Positions 8,243 through 15,348 of a stretch of DNA of 43,364 nt are shown here, piece after piece. Positions within the stretch are counted from its first letter, which is position 1. Each line of letters starts with the position of its first letter. Source of the stretch: an uncultured Lachnospiraceae bacterium (GTDB lineage Bacteria; Bacillota; Clostridia; Lachnospirales; Lachnospiraceae); assembly GCA_910577765.1 (NCBI GenBank), contig CAJTOV010000013.1, positions 1 to 43,364 on the forward strand, in the 5' to 3' direction. Below the pieces are notes generated by a model. That model was given only the letters and a program-made list of their open reading frames with translations, ran no database searches and was not told where the DNA came from. Made by a program: the position numbers and the translations under genes.

Positions 8243-8273
8243 GTTACAGTTCAAGGGGTATCTGAACTGTTAC
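8243..8273. repeat. Dispersed palindrome family A, copy 2
   Basis: gttacagttcaaggggtat then ctgaactgttac, the reverse complement of the family consensus. It supplies the last codons (VTVQIPLEL) and the stop codon of the frame at 8244-8564. Confidence 0.7.
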
Positions 8274-8564
8274 TATTTCAGTGGTAATTAGAGTTTCTTT
8301 TTCCAGTTTGGCAATCAAAGAATCATCTATTACCCAGGAATCAGATGCTTTATATTCAGCCTCTGACTTCCATACAGGATGTCTTCTTATTCTACGTTCA
8401 AAAAATTCTTCACTTAATTGGCTATAAAAAGAATTTTTCATTAAATAGATAATATCGTCATCACACAACAGGGAAATAGATAAACCGTTTTTAAACTGCT
8501 GGCCCTTTTTACTTAATGACTCCAGTGAAAACAGTTTTTTATCGTTATCATCAATTGTAGTCTT
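8244..8564 (-). pseudogene. Unrecognised small gene, apparently frameshifted near its start and ended by a palindrome
   Basis: I do not recognise the family. An ATG after a gggag site near 8568 opens MKDYN and then stops. In the neighbouring frame the sequence continues without interruption as IDDNDKKLFSLESLSKKGQQ, LLCDDDIIYLMKNSFYSQL, RRIRRHPVWKSEAEYKAS and ends VTVQIPLEL inside palindrome family A copy 2. A one-base frameshift in codon 5 or 6 of a gene of about 107 codons explains this; alternatively a TTG at 8468 starts a 74-residue product. It lies a few bases downstream of the gene at 8571-8813 on the same strand. The region is AT-rich. Confidence 0.4.
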
Positions 8565-8570
8565 TCATGA

Positions 8571-8813
8571 CTATGCTCCCAATACTTGTACTGAGCGTTG
8601 ATTCATAAATGCCAATAATACATCCAATGCTAAATATCCTCTAAACTGTTGGATTAAATCCTCCACTTCTTTATCTGCTTTTAACTCAATACCTCTTTTT
8701 CTGTTTCGTTGGCTTTCTTCAAAAAATTCAGAGTAATTTCTAAAAAGTGCATCTGTACCCTCAGTGGACAAAGGGAGCCGCAGACCGGCTCCCTTTGTAA
8801 CTTCTATATTCAT
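8571..8813 (-). CDS. Unrecognised 80-residue protein with a palindrome inside its 5' coding part
   Basis: No family recognised. The ATG follows ggggggag with good spacing, so it looks translated. Codons 6-17 or so (VTKGAGLRLPLSTEG) are made by the hairpin at 8768-8798 and its flank, a dispersed element also seen at 21115. The rest (ALFRNYSEFFEESQRNRKRG, GIELKADKEVEDLIQQFRGY, LALDVLLAFMNQRSVQVLGA) is helix-rich and charged. It ends just upstream of the broken gene at 8244-8564 and starts 37 bases after the end of the 6-phospho-beta-glucosidase gene. The in-frame palindrome suggests insertion with the frame retained. Confidence 0.45.
   Translation of the reverse strand: MNIEVTKGAGLRLPLSTEGTDALFRNYSEFFEESQRNRKRGIELKADKEVEDLIQQFRGYLALDVLLAFMNQRSVQVLGA
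8756..8798. repeat. Dispersed palindrome family B, copy 1
   Basis: acaaagggagccg (8768-8780) and cggctccctttgt (8786-8798) are exact inverse arms. The left flank taccctcagtggacaaaggg is shared with the element at 21115-21160. Confidence 0.65.
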
Positions 8814-8849
8814 AAAACTCCCCCCAGCAGGCAAAGAGACCGGCTTCCC

Positions 8850-10256
8850 TTACAGCACTTCCCCATTAGACGCAATCACCTGCTTATACCACTCAAAGGA
8901 TTTCTTCTTATACCGCTCAAGGGTACCGGTGCCGTCGCTGTTCAGATCCACATAGATGAATCCATACCGTTTGTCAATCTCTGCCGTGGAGCAGGAAATC
9001 AGGTCAATGCAGCCCCAGGAGGTGTAGCCCATGATCTCCACGCCGTCCTTTAAGGTCTCCCCGATCTGCTGTAAATGCTGGCGCATATACTCGATCCGGT
9101 AATCATCCTTCACGGTTCTGCCGCCCTGCCCGTCGTCCACCAGGGTGTCATTGGCGCCCAGTCCGTTTTCCACAATAAACAGGGGCTTCTGGTAGCGGTC
9201 ATACAGCTTGTTTAAGGTGAACCGCAGGCCCTGGGGGTCAATCTGCCATCCCCACTCGCTGGACTGGGAATAGGGATTCCGCTTAAGATTCCTGGTCAGG
9301 TTGCTTCTGGTGGGCTCCCCTGCATTGGGGTCCGCCGAGACGCAGGATGAGGAATAATAGCTCAGTGACACGAAATCCACCGTATTCTTAAGGGCTTCCC
9401 TGTCATCATCGGTGATCTCCAGCTTCACGCCCTTTTCCGCAAACACCCGGTCCGCATAGTTGGGATAAGCGCCTCTGGCCTGGACATCGGAAAACAGAAG
9501 GGTATCCCGGTCCGTGTTCATCATGGCGATTACGTCGTCCGGTTTGCAGGTCAGCGGGTACACGGTAACGCCCAAAATCATGCAGCCGATCTTTGCGTCC
9601 GGGATTATTTCATGGCACAGCTTTACTGCCTTGGCGGAAGCCACCAGCTCATGGTGAATGGCCTGGTACAGGTCCTGGCTGGTAAGCTGGTCAGCCGGTG
9701 TCTGGATGGCTCCGCTCATAAAGGGGGCATGGATAATGGAATTGATCTCATTAAAGGTAATCCACAGCTTGACCTTGTCCTTGTACCGCCGGAAAATGGT
9801 CTCGCAGTATTTCAGATAGAAATCAATCAGCTTCCGGCTGCTCCAGCCGTTATATTCCCTGGCAAGATGAAGGGGCGTCTCGTAATGGGAAATGGTCACC
9901 AGGGGCTGGATTCCGTACTTTGCACACTCGTCAAACACATCATCGTAGAACTGGAGCCCGGCCTCGTTGGGCTCTGCATCGTCCCCGTTGGGGAAGATCC
10001 GGCTCCAGGCAATGCTTAAACGGAAGCATTTGAACCCCATCTCCGCAAACAGACGGATATCCTCCTGATACCGGTGGTAGAAATCAATGGCTCTCAGTTT
10101 TAAGTTGTCCGGGGTGGGCTCTTTTGTAGGCGGCGTCTTCAGGCCATGGGGCAGGACATCCTCGATATCCAGCCCTTTGCCGTCCTCATTGTAGGCACCC
10201 TCGCACTGGTTGGCGGATACTGCTCCGCCCCACAAGAAATTCTTTGGAAAACTCAT
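8850..10256 (-). CDS. GH1 6-phospho-beta-glucosidase
   Basis: A 468-residue glycoside hydrolase family 1 enzyme of normal length. It starts MSFPKNFLWGGAVSANQCEG, the usual GH1 N-terminus, and has the acid/base TFNEIN near residue 168 and the nucleophile VENGLG near 364. It should hydrolyse beta-glucoside 6-phosphates delivered by the PTS permease encoded just upstream, releasing glucose 6-phosphate and an aglycone or glucose in the cytoplasm. Gene order rpiR - EIIBC - GH1 on one strand with a 105-base gap before this gene indicates one catabolic unit. The exact substrate (cellobiose, salicin, arbutin type) cannot be read from sequence. Confidence 0.92.
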   Translation of the reverse strand: MSFPKNFLWGGAVSANQCEGAYNEDGKGLDIEDVLPHGLKTPPTKEPTPDNLKLRAIDFYHRYQEDIRLFAEMGFKCFRLSIAWSRIFPNGDDAEPNEAGLQFYDDVFDECAKYGIQPLVTISHYETPLHLAREYNGWSSRKLIDFYLKYCETIFRRYKDKVKLWITFNEINSIIHAPFMSGAIQTPADQLTSQDLYQAIHHELVASAKAVKLCHEIIPDAKIGCMILGVTVYPLTCKPDDVIAMMNTDRDTLLFSDVQARGAYPNYADRVFAEKGVKLEITDDDREALKNTVDFVSLSYYSSSCVSADPNAGEPTRSNLTRNLKRNPYSQSSEWGWQIDPQGLRFTLNKLYDRYQKPLFIVENGLGANDTLVDDGQGGRTVKDDYRIEYMRQHLQQIGETLKDGVEIMGYTSWGCIDLISCSTAEIDKRYGFIYVDLNSDGTGTLERYKKKSFEWYKQVIASNGEVL

Positions 10257-10361
10257 GGTTCTGCTCCTTTCGTCACTGTCAATATTCTTCGCCCCAGGCG
10301 ATGCTTAACCGGGGCTCTCCGGGCCGCTTCCGGCACGCCGTCTCCAACCCGGCTTCCCGGG

Positions 10362-11747
10362 CTATTTCCGCCCTTCCTCCCCTGCCGGGTCCTTATAGAG
10401 TACATACGCCACTCCGAAGGACACCACAAAGGCAATGGCTGCTCCCGCGCATGCCAGGTAGAAGTTGCTCATGGGATAATCCAGTCCGATATAGCTGGGC
10501 AGGGTCAGAAGTCCCGGGGAGCCGCCGCTGAAATTCTTCACGCCCAGGGCTCCCATGAAGAAGCCGCCTACGGCGCCGCCGATGCTGGCTGCAATCATGT
10601 TGGTCTTGTACTTCATGGTCACACCGAACAGAACCGGCTCCGTGATACCGCAGACTGCCGTAATGCCGTTGGCAGAGGCCATCTGCTTCAGGTTCAGGTT
10701 CTTCGTCTTCATGGACAGGGCCAGGGCTGCCGCACCCTGGGCAATGTTGGATGCCAGCTGGCCGGGGTAGATGAAGCTGTCAAAGCCGATGGTCATACGG
10801 TTGTTGATCCCGATGGAGGTCAGGGCATGGTGGGTTCCGGTCATAACCAGGAAGGGAAGCAGGGCGCCGATCAGGGTGGGCACCAGCCAGCCTGCAAAGG
10901 AATTGATGGTGGTCACCACCGTTCCGATGGCCGAAGCAATAATATAGCCCACCGGTCCCAGCACACACAGGGTGGCAATGCCGGTGACCAGAATGGTAAT
11001 CAGAGGCCTTGTAAAGAATTTTACCGCCTTGGGGCTGATCCGGTCTGCAACCGGTTCTACCAGGCTCATAAACCACACGCCCAGAATAATGGGAATTACG
11101 CTGCTGGAATAGGACGCATTGTAAATGGGCAGGCCAAAGACGCGGATGGCTTCCCCGGCTTCCTTGCTGGCAGCCACCATGGACACAAAGTTGGGATGTA
11201 CCAGAATTCCACCCAGCATCATGGCCAGCATGGGACTGCACCCGAACTTGTGGGCCGCCGAATTGGCCAGCAGAACCGGCAGGAAATAGAAGGTGGAATC
11301 TGCCATAAAGTTGATTACCTGGTAAGTGCTGCTGGTGTTGCTTACCAGTTTGGTGGCCACCAGAATGGCCAGCACGGCTTTCAGCATACCGGCTGCCGTG
11401 AGAGGTGTCAGGATCGGGGTGAAAATGCCGGTGATGGTGTCGAAGAATTTCTCATGCCATTTCATATTCTTCTGCTGGGGTACATCTTTCTGGCCCCCTT
11501 CCAGGTTCAGGGTCTGGGAGAGAGGAAGGTACACATTGGGAACATCGCTTCCCACAATCACCTGGTACTGTCCGCCTTTGGACACCACCCCGGAGATGCC
11601 GGACAGTGCCTGGATTGCCTCTGTGTCTGCCTTAGACTCGTCTTTCAGATTAAAACGTAATCTTGTTGCGCAGTGGGTCAGTCCGGTTACGTTGTCTTTG
11701 CCGCCAACATATTCCAGGATCTGCTGCGCCATCTTTTTGTAGTCCAT
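10362..11747 (-). CDS. PTS beta-glucoside-type EIIBC permease (no IIA domain)
   Basis: A 461-residue protein. The IIB domain comes first, with the phospho-cysteine in GLTHCATRLRF (Cys26). The membrane IIC domain from about residue 105 shows KFFDTITGIFTPILTPLTAA, GCSPMLAMMLGGILVHPNF, TGTHHALTSIGINNRMTIG and TEPVLFGV, all typical of the Glc/Bgl superfamily. Beta-glucoside permeases often end with a IIA domain of about 150 residues. Here the protein stops right after the membrane domain (DPAGEEGRK), so phosphoryl transfer must come from a IIA encoded elsewhere. The start follows taggaggt. It imports and phosphorylates a beta-glucoside for the GH1 enzyme downstream. Confidence 0.9.
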   Translation of the reverse strand: MDYKKMAQQILEYVGGKDNVTGLTHCATRLRFNLKDESKADTEAIQALSGISGVVSKGGQYQVIVGSDVPNVYLPLSQTLNLEGGQKDVPQQKNMKWHEKFFDTITGIFTPILTPLTAAGMLKAVLAILVATKLVSNTSSTYQVINFMADSTFYFLPVLLANSAAHKFGCSPMLAMMLGGILVHPNFVSMVAASKEAGEAIRVFGLPIYNASYSSSVIPIILGVWFMSLVEPVADRISPKAVKFFTRPLITILVTGIATLCVLGPVGYIIASAIGTVVTTINSFAGWLVPTLIGALLPFLVMTGTHHALTSIGINNRMTIGFDSFIYPGQLASNIAQGAAALALSMKTKNLNLKQMASANGITAVCGITEPVLFGVTMKYKTNMIAASIGGAVGGFFMGALGVKNFSGGSPGLLTLPSYIGLDYPMSNFYLACAGAAIAFVVSFGVAYVLYKDPAGEEGRK

Positions 11748-11862
11748 ACATACCTCCTAAGTCCATCTGTTTCTGACAGGTTTTTGATAGACCCAGTTTA
11801 GCACATCCGTACCAAGGATTTCGCCCCCGCGGGACACGGTTGGTTCTGTGTTTCAGAATTCA

Positions 11863-11897
11863 CAAAAAAAGAACCGTCATTTTTGAAACAACGGTTC
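11863..11897 (-). terminator. Terminator after the RpiR regulator gene
   Basis: On the minus strand gaaccgt (11891-11897) pairs with acggttc (11871-11877), followed by seven or more T. It separates the regulator transcript from the EIIBC gene, so EIIBC probably has its own promoter within 11748-11862; I see no consensus there. Confidence 0.75.
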
Positions 11898-11942
11898 AAA
11901 AGGCAGAACTCTTCCGGACCTGCCGGCTGTATGGTCCCGGAA

Positions 11943-12830
11943 TCACGGTTCCTCCCGGGGCGGGTCTTTTAAGTTCCAGTAGTCCACGGCTGTCCGCAGG
12001 GACTCATGGCACACCATCTCCAGGGAAGACCGCACGTGTTCTTCATAGTGCTGGGCCAGGTACATGGAGAAGAACACATCCAGCACATACGTGGTGGCTG
12101 TAAAGGAAGTAATCACTTTCAGACTCAGCAGGGAATCTCTGGACGGAATCTCCACAATGGCATGGCACCACTGGCGGATCTGCTTATTGTGCCGTCCCAC
12201 GATTCCCACAATATAGGTATCCGTAGTCTCTTTTAAATAGCGGGCCACATCGATCATGTGGCGGTTGGCCCCGGTGAATGTAATAATAAAGGATACGGTC
12301 TTCTTCCGCTTGCCGGCGGAAAGGTAGTGGGAATTCACCGATTCGCATGCCTTGCACTCCATGCCCAGGGTCTCGAACTTAAAGGACGCGGACTGGGCCA
12401 GAATATAGCTGATGCCGCTGCCGTAGATAAAGATCCGGTCCGCGGCCTTGATCCGGTTGAAGATCCGGATCATTACATTTTTGTCCATGCACAGTCTGGC
12501 ATCGGTAATGGCCTTGTCGTAAAGCCTGGGCAGGGTATCCAGAATGTCCTGGTAGCTGCTCTGGTTATTGATGGGCTCTGACGTCAGAAGCTGGTTGACC
12601 CGGATGTTCTCTACCATTTCCGACACCAGTTTCAGCTTCAGGTCCTGGTACCTGGTCACGCCTACTTTTTTGCACAGTCTTACCACCGTGGCCTTGCTGG
12701 TATACGAGGCCCTGGCCAGCTCCTCCGCGGACATGCTCTGGATCGTCTCGATCTGGTCCAGAATATAGTCTGCCACTGCCTTTTCCTGGTGGGTAAATCC
12801 TTCTCCTGCTTTTAAACGTTCCAGAACCAT
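11943..12830 (-). CDS. RpiR-family transcriptional regulator (HTH + SIS)
   Basis: A 295-residue protein. The N-terminal winged helix-turn-helix includes TIQSMSAEELARASYTSKAT and VVRLCKKVGV (about residues 32-60). A C-terminal SIS sugar-phosphate-binding domain (about 115-260) shows DRIFIYGSGISYILAQSASF, and SFIITFTGANRHMIDVARYL. RpiR proteins sense phosphosugars. It lies directly upstream of the EIIBC and GH1 genes on the same strand, so it very likely controls them in response to the imported phospho-beta-glucoside. The start has gggggtgg upstream and a consensus promoter at 12878-12906. Confidence 0.9.
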   Translation of the reverse strand: MVLERLKAGEGFTHQEKAVADYILDQIETIQSMSAEELARASYTSKATVVRLCKKVGVTRYQDLKLKLVSEMVENIRVNQLLTSEPINNQSSYQDILDTLPRLYDKAITDARLCMDKNVMIRIFNRIKAADRIFIYGSGISYILAQSASFKFETLGMECKACESVNSHYLSAGKRKKTVSFIITFTGANRHMIDVARYLKETTDTYIVGIVGRHNKQIRQWCHAIVEIPSRDSLLSLKVITSFTATTYVLDVFFSMYLAQHYEEHVRSSLEMVCHESLRTAVDYWNLKDPPREEP

Positions 12831-12877
12831 AATGGTATCCCACCCCCTAGATGTGCTATGGATTTGAACTGTAATTT

Positions 12878-12906
12878 ATTATAATTCAAGATCAAACAGG
12901 TGTAAA
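12878..12906 (-). promoter_or_regulatory. Promoter of the RpiR regulator gene
   Basis: Minus strand: TTTACA (12901-12906), 17-bp spacer, TATAAT (12878-12883). Confidence 0.65.
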
Positions 12907-12925
12907 GTTTTGATTTGAAAGAATA

Positions 12926-12954
12926 TTGAAAAACAGAATTACATATGTTATAAT
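12926..12954 (+). promoter_or_regulatory. Promoter of the putative antitoxin RNA
   Basis: TTGAAA (12926-12931), 17-bp spacer, TATAAT (12949-12954). It drives transcription rightwards into the 3' end of the toxin gene on the other strand and to a terminator ending about 13045. No open reading frame lies between. Confidence 0.65.
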
Positions 12955-12960
12955 GTTTAC

Positions 12961-13046
12961 TGACTAAGTGTAACGGCTAGTCCATCTAAACAAAGAACGA
13001 ATCCCCTGACCGTGTTGCCTCACAGTCAGGGGATTCTTCTTTTCTT
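12961..13046 (+). ncRNA. Putative antisense antitoxin RNA of a type I toxin-antitoxin pair
   Basis: About 85 nt from the predicted start near 12961 to the T-rich tail after the hairpin 12999-13036. It is convergent with the toxin mRNA, and both use the same bidirectional hairpin. The overlap is at the 3' ends, the arrangement known from txpA/RatA and bsrG/SR4. The RNA is inferred from promoter and terminator only. Confidence 0.5.
12999..13045. terminator. Bidirectional terminator shared by toxin mRNA and antitoxin RNA
   Basis: gaatcccctgac (12999-13010) and gtcaggggattc (13025-13036) are exact inverse arms. The plus strand continues ttcttttcttttta; the minus strand continues gttctttgttt. Confidence 0.8.
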
Positions 13047-13072
13047 TTTACGGTGGCAAAGCCCCCACCAGG

Positions 13073-13171
13073 CTATTTGTTATCCTTGTCATGCCTGTCA
13101 AGCCATTTGACGATGAGATGACACACTACACCGCCCGCGACAGTCACAAAGAATGCAACGGCTGTTTCCAC
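13073..13171 (-). CDS. Fst/TxpA-like type I toxin, 32-residue hydrophobic peptide
   Basis: The short frame begins with GTG after gggaggaggtg and encodes VETAVAFFVTVAGGVVCHLI followed by VKWLDRHDKDNK. It has one membrane helix (residues 3-21), then a Lys-Trp-Leu-Asp motif and a charged tail, the standard form of small membrane toxins often annotated as 'putative holin-like toxin' in Firmicutes. Such peptides insert in the membrane and depolarise it. Downstream on the same strand lies a strong terminator that is also the target of a convergent plus-strand RNA (12961-13046). Together they form a type I toxin-antitoxin locus. Family assignment is by motif and context. Confidence 0.75.
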   Translation of the reverse strand: METAVAFFVTVAGGVVCHLIVKWLDRHDKDNK

Positions 13172-13264
13172 CCAAACACCTCCTCCCGTTGCCGGGTATT
13201 GGTTGGACAACGCATTTATTATAACGCATTTTTCAGCAAAATACTACACCTTTTTCCATATTTT

Positions 13265-14152
13265 TCACAGCCTGTCCACAAACTGCCGCAGCGGCACGCT
13301 CATGCCGGTGACTTTCCAGGCAGCGATGATTTCTTCGGCTTCCTCCTCCCCTTCCAGCGGCACAAAGACCAGATTGTCTGCATTTCCCAGCTTGTCGGTG
13401 ACATAGGAGGGAAGGATGGAAATGCCTTCCTCCGCAGCCACCATGATCAGGATACTTTCCGTGTCGCTGGAGCGCAGGAGGATGTTGGGCTGGTAACCGG
13501 CCCGCTGGTACAGCTGCATAAAATAGGCGTCGCCAAAGGAGTCACCGGTGCTGGATGGGGACATGAAAAGGATGGTCTCATTTTTCAGCTCCTCCCGGTG
13601 CAGGATGGTGCGCTGGGCAAAGGGATGGCTGCTGTAAAGAGCCGCCACCAGACGGGCCCGCTCCACCAGACGGGTCTCCACGTCCGGGTCCTGGCGGATG
13701 TTGGTACTGTCCCAGGTGAAGATCAGGTCATATTCCCCGTTCAGCAGGCCTGCGGCCAGCATGTCCGTGTCACACCGGTAGCAGGTCAGCAGGATATTGG
13801 GAAATTCCCGGTGAAAGGCACGCAGGCGGTCCGACAGATTGCTGCGCTCATAGCCTTTGGTGTAGCCGATCCGCAGGGTGCCCACCAGACCTGTGGAGGC
13901 TTCCTTGGCTTTGCTGACCGCTGTCTCCATCCGCTCCAGAACCGCCTTGGCTTCCCGCAGAAATACCTTTCCTGCCGGGGTCAGGGTCACCGGGCGGCTG
14001 TTGCGGTCAAACAGCCGCAGTCCCATGCTGCCCTCCAGGGTGTGGATCTGCTGGGTAATGGCGGTCTGGGACAGGTAGCACTGGTTGGCGGCCTTGGTGA
14101 AGCTGCGGTGCTCGGCAACGGCGACGAAATATTTCAACTGGTTTAAATTCAT
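13265..14152 (-). CDS. LysR-family transcriptional regulator
   Basis: A 295-residue protein with an N-terminal LysR helix-turn-helix (NLNQLKYFVAVAEHRSFTKA, SQTAITQQIHTLEG) and a C-terminal effector domain containing TLRIGYTKGYERSNLSDRLR. The ATG at 14152 is preceded by aggaggagc; a longer reading frame to 14209 has no ribosome site and includes the promoter. It is divergent from the D-lactate-dehydrogenase-like gene with a 142-base shared control region, the classical LysR arrangement, so that gene is the likely target. The inducer is unknown. Confidence 0.9.
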   Translation of the reverse strand: MNLNQLKYFVAVAEHRSFTKAANQCYLSQTAITQQIHTLEGSMGLRLFDRNSRPVTLTPAGKVFLREAKAVLERMETAVSKAKEASTGLVGTLRIGYTKGYERSNLSDRLRAFHREFPNILLTCYRCDTDMLAAGLLNGEYDLIFTWDSTNIRQDPDVETRLVERARLVAALYSSHPFAQRTILHREELKNETILFMSPSSTGDSFGDAYFMQLYQRAGYQPNILLRSSDTESILIMVAAEEGISILPSYVTDKLGNADNLVFVPLEGEEEAEEIIAAWKVTGMSVPLRQFVDRL

Positions 14153-14199
14153 GTGGCTCCTCCTGGGATAGGCAGCTTGCTCTTCCATAACTTTTTCTA

Positions 14200-14228
14200 A
14201 TTTTAGCATGTTATATTTGGATTTGCAA
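14200..14228 (-). promoter_or_regulatory. Promoter of the LysR gene
   Basis: Minus strand: TTGCAA (14223-14228), 17-bp spacer, TAAAAT (14200-14205). For the divergent gene a weaker TTACAA/TTATAA pair (16-bp spacer) lies about 14253-14280. Confidence 0.55.
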
Positions 14229-14294
14229 TCGGATAAATTTTGTCTTACAATTGGGAAAACTAATGGTTATAAACCGGGAAAGGTTGTGATTTTT

Positions 14295-15275
14295 ATGAAA
14301 ATTATGGTATATGAAGCGAGAAAGGATGAACTGGCGGACTTGAACCGTCTGGCAAAGGAACTGGACGTGGAGCTGGATATTTCTGAGGCAGTGCCTTCCA
14401 TGGAGACTGCGGAACTGGCCGCCGGGTGTCAGGGCGTGTCCATGCTGGGCCAGGGAAAGATTGACCGGGAGCTTCTGGACCGGTTCCACCAGATGGGGGT
14501 GGGATATCTGTCCACCCGGACCATAGGCCACAACCACATTGATGTGGCCTATGCCAAAGAGCTGGGTATCCGGGTCTGCAATGCCAGCTATGCCCCCAAC
14601 GGGGTGGCGGATTTCACCATTATGATGATTCTCATGTGTCTGCGCCACTACAAGCAGGCCCTCTGGCGGGGGTATGTCAATGACTTCTCCCTGGGCGGAC
14701 TCCAGGGCCGGGAGATGAAGGACCTGACCGTAGGAGTCATCGGCACCGGACGGATCGGCGCCCAGGTAATCCGCAATCTGTCAGGCTTTGGCTGCCGGAT
14801 TCTGGCCCATGACCTGTACCACAATGCGACCGTGGAGTCCCTGGCGGATTATGTGGACCTGGACCGGCTGCTGGCAGAGTCGGATGTGATCACCCTCCAC
14901 GTGCCCCTGCTGGAGTCCAACTACCATATGATCAACCGGGACACCATTGCCAAAATGAAGGACGGGGTGATCCTGGTCAACTGCTCCCGGGGCGAGCTGG
15001 CGGATCTGGAAGCCCTGGTGGAGGGCATCGAAAGCGAGAAGCTGGGCGCCCTGGGCATGGATACCTCCGAAGGCGAGGAAGGCATCATCCATGAGGACCA
15101 CCGGGTGGACATCCTGGCCAACCGCAACTGGTTCTACCTTCACCAGTTCCGCAATGTGATCATGACCCAGCATATGGCATTCTACACGGATGCGGCTGTG
15201 GAAAGCATGGTGGACTGTGGAATCCGGGGGATTTGCAGGATGGCGGCGGGGGAGCGGTTTGTGACGGAGCTGTAG
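14295..15275 (+). CDS. D-isomer-specific 2-hydroxyacid dehydrogenase (D-lactate dehydrogenase / VanH-like)
   Basis: A 326-residue NAD-dependent oxidoreductase. It has the family segments YLSTRTIGHNHIDVAYAKEL and NGVADFTIMMILM, the Rossmann motif TVGVIGTGRIGAQV (about residues 143-156), NCSRGELAD with the substrate Arg, and the catalytic His in TQHMAFYTDAA. It should reduce pyruvate or a related 2-keto acid to the D-hydroxy acid. The pattern recalls both fermentative D-LDH and VanH, but no D-Ala-D-Lac ligase or VanX lies near, so a resistance role is not supported. The start at 14295 follows a weak aaagg site; an upstream ATG at 14208 would overlap the LysR promoter. Likely LysR-controlled. 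Confidence 0.87.
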   Translation: MKIMVYEARKDELADLNRLAKELDVELDISEAVPSMETAELAAGCQGVSMLGQGKIDRELLDRFHQMGVGYLSTRTIGHNHIDVAYAKELGIRVCNASYAPNGVADFTIMMILMCLRHYKQALWRGYVNDFSLGGLQGREMKDLTVGVIGTGRIGAQVIRNLSGFGCRILAHDLYHNATVESLADYVDLDRLLAESDVITLHVPLLESNYHMINRDTIAKMKDGVILVNCSRGELADLEALVEGIESEKLGALGMDTSEGEEGIIHEDHRVDILANRNWFYLHQFRNVIMTQHMAFYTDAAVESMVDCGIRGICRMAAGERFVTEL

Positions 15276-15348
15276 AGGAATAACCTCCCAGCCTCCGGCA
15301 AATCTGAACATTGGCTGCAATAGACCAGATGTTATTGTTTCCCTTATC

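Noticed and set aside
10146..11660. 504-residue plus-strand open frame
   Set aside because: It lies antisense to the EIIBC gene, has no ribosome site and a His/Gln/Gly-rich composition typical of a mirror frame of a GC-rich gene.
14295..15275. Vancomycin-resistance vanH
   Set aside because: No vanA/B-type ligase, vanX or VanRS genes lie near; a LysR-controlled D-lactate dehydrogenase fits better.
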